DNA of 64,000 bases from Shewanella sp. CG12_big_fil_rev_8_21_14_0_65_47_15 (GTDB taxonomy: Bacteria > Pseudomonadota > Gammaproteobacteria > Enterobacterales > Shewanellaceae), in assembly GCF_002783505.1 (NCBI RefSeq), contig NZ_PFGL01000001.1, forward strand, positions 186,001 through 250,000, read 5' to 3'. The notes below the pieces were generated by a model. The model had not been told where the DNA came from. It worked only from the letters and a program-made list of their open reading frames with translations, and did not search any database. Numbering within the stretch: the first letter of the stretch is position 1; every line of letters begins with the position of its first letter. This document shows, piece by piece, positions 60,345 through 64,000 of the stretch. The translations under genes were made by a program, and so were the position numbers.

Positions 60345-60892
60345 CTAAATCCAATAAACAGGGTAGTGACGCTTGGGATCGGTGGAGAGATTATTGACCA
60401 CCAACGCGACCAGCAGAAGCAAGACTGAACCTAAAAATACCGGCATTATGGCGTAGAGGAAGCCGAGTTGATGCACATTTTCACCACCAATCAGGCGATC
60501 AATGCCGTTGCACCACCGGGGGGATGAAGGGTGCGAGTCAGGTACATTAATGCGATAGATAGAGATACGGCTAAGGCACAGGCAAGTACCATATAATCGG
60601 CAAAGACTTGGTAAACGGCGACTCCAATTAAAGCCGATAATACACTGCCACCAATCAAGTTTCTGGGTTGAGAAAACTCCGCCAGTGGTGCGCCGTACAC
60701 CAGTACAGCCGAAGCACCAAAAGAGCCAATAACAAACATGGTCCCCATAAAATTGGCATTCATATGAGTCGCTAGGCTGGCAACTAAATAGATGCCACAG
60801 AAAGCCCCAATCCATGACCACACAATCTTTTTAAGTGGTTGTCTTGGTGGACAAATATCCTTTGAACGCATGCGGGTAAAATAGAATCTCAT
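60345..60892 (-). pseudogene. HPP-family membrane protein with a one-base frameshift
   Basis: The first frame (60892 to 60491) encodes 133 residues with membrane helices and the family-defining LHPPGGATALIA, then hits TGA. The second frame continues IGGENVHQLGFLYAIMPVFLGSVLLLLVALVVNNL and ends PVYWI at 60345. The expected sequence at the joint is ALIAVIGGENV; here GCC-TGATTGG stands where GCC-GTGATTGG would restore the frame. So a single G seems to be missing near 60493-60495. The reading before and after is intact, which means the mutation is recent or a sequencing error. HPP proteins have been linked to nitrite transport in plants and cyanobacteria. Confidence 0.88.
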
Positions 60893-61015
60893 GGTTAATC
60901 CGAGCCGATAAAAATAAAACGATGCAGATTAAGTGATCTGCATCACAGTTAACGGGTCGAAAAATTAACGCTTTAGCCGCGCAATTGCAATTGCGCTGAC
61001 CAAGGAGTGCGCAGA

Positions 61016-61426
61016 TTAAGCGCTTTCACCACTCAAATTAGCGAGTATTTCGCGGATATCTTCGGGGATAGGGCGACTTTTTTCACAGCGGTAGTCGTAA
61101 TGTACTAAGGTGGTTTTCACTTCAGCGGTCTTGTTACCCGCTTGCCAACAGCTTTGGGTCAGCTCGAAGCTACTATTACCGATGCGACTCACATAGGTTT
61201 TTATCGTCACACTCTTACCGTAGTAAGTTGGGGCGATAAATGCCACGGTAAAACCCGCAACGATAAGATTCCATTGGTGTAAATCCAGTTCTGGGTTAAA
61301 AATCTCGAAAATCGGCGCGCGAGCGGTCTCGCACCATACGGGGATCACTGTGTTGTTAATGTGTCCTAGACCATCAATTTCGGTAAATCTTGGGTGGATT
61401 TCTAGGCTGTATTCGGTGGCTGACAT
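61016..61426 (-). CDS. 4HBT-family acyl-CoA thioesterase
   Basis: The 136-residue hot-dog protein reads IHPRFTEIDGLGHINNTVIPVWCETARAPIFEIF near the N-terminus (R-x-x-E-x-D-x-x-G-H-x-N-N signature) and AFIAPTYYGKSVTIKTYVSRIGNSSFEL in the middle. The catalytic Asp is in EIDGLGH. The substrate is unknown; relatives cleave medium or long acyl-CoAs. It is a single leftward gene downstream of the MORN-repeat gene. Confidence 0.9.
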   Translation of the reverse strand: MSATEYSLEIHPRFTEIDGLGHINNTVIPVWCETARAPIFEIFNPELDLHQWNLIVAGFTVAFIAPTYYGKSVTIKTYVSRIGNSSFELTQSCWQAGNKTAEVKTTLVHYDYRCEKSRPIPEDIREILANLSGESA

Positions 61427-61533
61427 ACAAACTTCCTTTTTATTATTTTATGAATGGAAGAGCGTGGTGATTATCGCAATTAACCCAAACCATCAAACTC
61501 ATCCATTATCCTAAGCGAAACGGGTTCTAGCAT

Positions 61534-63993
61534 CTAGAACTGGCAGCTCGCGGTTTCTGCGGTTTGCTTGCCATTAGCATCGTACTTTTTCATACAACCA
61601 GCCTTACCCATATCATAGATTGTTTCGTATTTGAGCTTGCCACTGCTGTCGTAGGACTTAAACACGCCATGGCTTTTAGGGTTTTCTAAGTGATAAATTG
61701 TGCGTCCTTTGGTGACGTGCGAATAATCGGAAAAACCCGGCTCTTCCTGATAAAGCACCCCTTTGATATAGCGCTTATGGATCACATGCTGTTCATCGAT
61801 ACGCAGCATTTCACTCGATAACTTGCCATTCTGGTCGTAACACACTTTATCCACGGCATAATTACTGTCGAGGTTTTCGATACAATTTATGGCACCATTA
61901 TCAAAATACTCCCGCTGTATGCCACAGCGCGCAATGGCGTTATCCCAGTAATAAGGTTCACCATTCCACATTTCCCCCTCTTGTTGGCAATAGTTCCAAA
62001 TATCCTTAACCTGTCCATTAGGATAGAAAGTGTAATGGGGGCCAGAGAGACGGTTATTCACTTGGTGACCATAGCTACGCAGGGAATAACCACCATCGGT
62101 GGAATAACGCAGACTTGGGCCGTATTCCTTACCCGCTTGGTAACTGGTGATATCTAATAAACGGCCATTGGAATCAAATTGATATGCTTTATCTAACAGG
62201 CCATTAGTGTAATAGGACAATTTATATAAGTTACCGCTGCTATGGTACTCGCGCTGCTCGCCGTGTTTTATCGATGATGTTTCTGTATCTTTTTGATTGA
62301 TTACCCCTTCACAATCATCTGAGTAGGGATTCTCACGCATAATACATTCGTCGTGCGAGGGCTTAAGCGTCACCGCTGCATTGAATTGATAACTCGTTAA
62401 TTCAGTCAGCTCACCGCTCTGGGGATTAAAGCGCATTTGCTGGCCATCTAGCTCACCTTGGCGATAGTTTGCGATATAACTCACTACATTCGGACTTGAA
62501 TACCAAATACTCTGGCCATTGAGGCGGCCTTGATCGTATTGGCTGGCAAGATACATCACATTATCTTTATTGAATGACTTAGACTCACCTTGGCGCAAAC
62601 CATTAAGGTAACTCACCTCTGTTTTATTACCCTCGGTAAAAGTAAACACCCAAGGGCCAGTGCGTTTGCCCCCGAGGTAACTCCCTTGACCTGTACTATC
62701 GCGGTAATGCCCAACCGATATTTGTTCAATCCATGGCCCTTGTTTTACGCCTTTTTCATAGCGACCTTTAGCTCTCCCTTCTTCCAACCATTCTCCATCT
62801 TTCACGCCATTGCGATAAATGCCTTTTTCAGACAGCTTCTTCGCACCTTCGGTGCTGGAATCGTAATCTAGCGTATAGATTTCAGTTGGGCCGTCGAGCA
62901 CATCCTGATTGTAGTGGGCAAAACCAAAGTTATCGGCCTCATCGAATATCGACTGTGCAATCCATTTACCTTGTTTTTTACCATCAAGGTATTCGCCTTC
63001 CCAATAGGTTTCTCGGCTGTCGGCTTCCATCCACTTACCGACTTTTTTACCCTGCTTATAATCGCCCGAATACATCACATTGCCATTGCGGCCATCGTAG
63101 GCTGCATAAGCGCCATCGAGCACACCTTGGGCATAATGACTTTCACTGGCAAGCCCTGCCCAAGTGCTACCCATGCCCATACTCATAAAATCGTAGGATG
63201 GGCCTGTTTTAGGAATGGCGGCACCACCGCTTTTAAGCCAATCAAAATCATCGGCCTCAAAGGCCACGCTCACCAATACAAAACTACCGTCTTCTTCGCT
63301 ATAGCCACTGCGGTCGAAGGTGGTCACTAGGCTGTATTGACGATCTATGCCTTGGGCATCTTTATCTTTGCGGGTAAGCGGATAGCGCAGCTTATATTCG
63401 ACTGCGGTCTTCACATCGACGGGGGAGCCTTCGGAATTACGATAACCCACTAAGGTCGGCTTGAGCTGAGTTGAGCCATCAACAATCGCTTTAATGGCAG
63501 GATCTTCAATCGCATCAACATCATAAGTCATACGATATTGTTGCGGTGGAATTTGGCTTAATACTTTACGAACGCTGCCCACAGTAAACGAGGTTAAGGT
63601 TGGCGCCACCGCATCGAGCACGGTTTGTAGGCGCGGTAACTTAGTCAGTTGGTCACCCTCAAAACCATAACCTCGCAGATGCTGACCCTCTGCATCCTTG
63701 AGCATGACGATCACTTCTTTAGTGCCGCCTTTATCAAAGTCGAGATAAAAAACCGCCACGATTTCTGCAGGACCATAATCATCGATACGCACACCGGGCG
63801 CATCGCCATAGAGCATTTCGCTCCATACTTGATGATCTTTCTGGTAGAAGTCCAGCCATTGGCCATTGGGTAAATCCACGGGACCGTGGACGATTTTGTC
63901 GTAATCCGCCGCCATAGCCGCAGGCAGTACGACAAAAGAAGACAACAACGCCAGCTTCACAGCAGCGCATAAATTACGAATCGAAAGTTCCAT
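61534..63993 (-). CDS. Large secreted MORN/YwqK-type repeat protein
   Basis: The 819-residue protein has a signal peptide (LALLSSFVVLPAAMAADY) and an N-terminal domain of about 250 residues without recognised family. From residue about 270 it contains numerous short repeats of the MORN or YwqK type: GVLDGAYAAYDGRNGNVMYSGDYKQGKKVGKW, then EGEYLDGKKQGKW, GIYRNGVKDGEW, GRYEKGVKQGPW, GSYLGGKRTGPW, YLNGLRQGESK, YDQGRLNGQS and YRQGELDGQQ, with longer versions toward the C-terminus. MORN repeats form a beta-meander used as scaffold or lipid-binding surface. The function is unknown. The gene starts 8 bases from the right edge of the window and is monocistronic as far as can be seen. Confidence 0.85.
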   Translation of the reverse strand: MELSIRNLCAAVKLALLSSFVVLPAAMAADYDKIVHGPVDLPNGQWLDFYQKDHQVWSEMLYGDAPGVRIDDYGPAEIVAVFYLDFDKGGTKEVIVMLKDAEGQHLRGYGFEGDQLTKLPRLQTVLDAVAPTLTSFTVGSVRKVLSQIPPQQYRMTYDVDAIEDPAIKAIVDGSTQLKPTLVGYRNSEGSPVDVKTAVEYKLRYPLTRKDKDAQGIDRQYSLVTTFDRSGYSEEDGSFVLVSVAFEADDFDWLKSGGAAIPKTGPSYDFMSMGMGSTWAGLASESHYAQGVLDGAYAAYDGRNGNVMYSGDYKQGKKVGKWMEADSRETYWEGEYLDGKKQGKWIAQSIFDEADNFGFAHYNQDVLDGPTEIYTLDYDSSTEGAKKLSEKGIYRNGVKDGEWLEEGRAKGRYEKGVKQGPWIEQISVGHYRDSTGQGSYLGGKRTGPWVFTFTEGNKTEVSYLNGLRQGESKSFNKDNVMYLASQYDQGRLNGQSIWYSSPNVVSYIANYRQGELDGQQMRFNPQSGELTELTSYQFNAAVTLKPSHDECIMRENPYSDDCEGVINQKDTETSSIKHGEQREYHSSGNLYKLSYYTNGLLDKAYQFDSNGRLLDITSYQAGKEYGPSLRYSTDGGYSLRSYGHQVNNRLSGPHYTFYPNGQVKDIWNYCQQEGEMWNGEPYYWDNAIARCGIQREYFDNGAINCIENLDSNYAVDKVCYDQNGKLSSEMLRIDEQHVIHKRYIKGVLYQEEPGFSDYSHVTKGRTIYHLENPKSHGVFKSYDSSGKLKYETIYDMGKAGCMKKYDANGKQTAETASCQF

Positions 63994-64000
63994 TTAACTA

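Noticed and set aside
60345..60821. Independent 158-residue protein on the minus strand
   Set aside because: Only its last third is protein-like and it continues the HPP gene after a frameshift; the first part is out of frame with the real gene.

Overview
The window looks like a stretch of chromosome from a Shewanella species (Gammaproteobacteria, Alteromonadales). This rests on gene content and protein character: a stand-alone ribB behind an FMN riboswitch, moeA-moeB, ferritin, rlmF, ubiC, scsBCD, a divergent hutUH/hutI locus with hutC, mtnC, a GlyGly-CTERM M6 protease, an endonuclease-I family nuclease and many short signal-peptide proteins. Codon use and spacing are typical of a moderately GC-balanced core genome, interrupted by AT-rich accessory patches at about 32.2-35.7 kb, 41.8-45.2 kb, 47.9-49.9 kb and 59.5-60.3 kb. 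No rRNA, tRNA, CRISPR array, phage or intact transposase was recognised.

Left part (0-31.9 kb): a partial lipoprotein oligopeptidase B, FMN-riboswitch-controlled ribB, a large NIT-HAMP-PAS-GGDEF-EAL protein preceded by a leader with a terminator nested in an inverted repeat, a CaCA exchanger, ferritin, moeA-moeB, rlmF, a FliL-like protein, ubiC, an M6 metalloprotease, MarC, a ZIP/permease fusion with a His-rich tail, an NRDE protein, an acyltransferase, an MscS channel, the scsBCD thiol-redox operon with a small extra membrane gene, an SDR/LysR divergent pair, a DUF3157 protein, and a pair formed by a secreted helical protein and an M48 peptidase that carries a type IV pilin-like C-terminal half.

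Middle (32-45 kb): a DUF2000-AraC pair converges on an azlC-azlD export operon. Upstream of azlC lie the remains of a 2-oxoglutarate amino-acid dioxygenase gene (in-frame amber codon) joined by a deletion to the 3' part of a PLP aminotransferase gene. Then come hutH, hutU, hutC and divergent hutI with a nested palindromic HutC operator, and an AT-rich two-gene unit of lipoprotein plus S9 peptidase/Sel1 fusion.

Right part (45-64 kb): an LTD-PPC-endonuclease I secreted nuclease is followed by a small integron cassette cluster without an integrase (CALIN-like). It has a VCR-type attC, an unknown-function cassette, a second attC, and a two-gene cassette resembling the Tse2 toxin/Tsi2 immunity pair, then a relic cassette gene. 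Beyond are PaiB, a DUF885 lipoprotein, an esterase-TPR protein, mtnC, membrane proteins, two 4HBT thioesterases, a frameshifted HPP-family gene and a large MORN/YwqK-type repeat protein. The apparently empty stretch 57.97-58.50 kb holds three gene remnants (gfa, merR and a possible carboxymuconolactone decarboxylase) around an intact MerR-type promoter.

The strongest candidates for new biology are the cassette-borne Tse2-like pair, the peptidase-pilin chimera with its possible sigma-54/GGACAC promoter, and the AzlCD-DUF2000-dioxygenase locus that is decaying here. All family assignments come from reading motifs and remembered family features; no database search was run.
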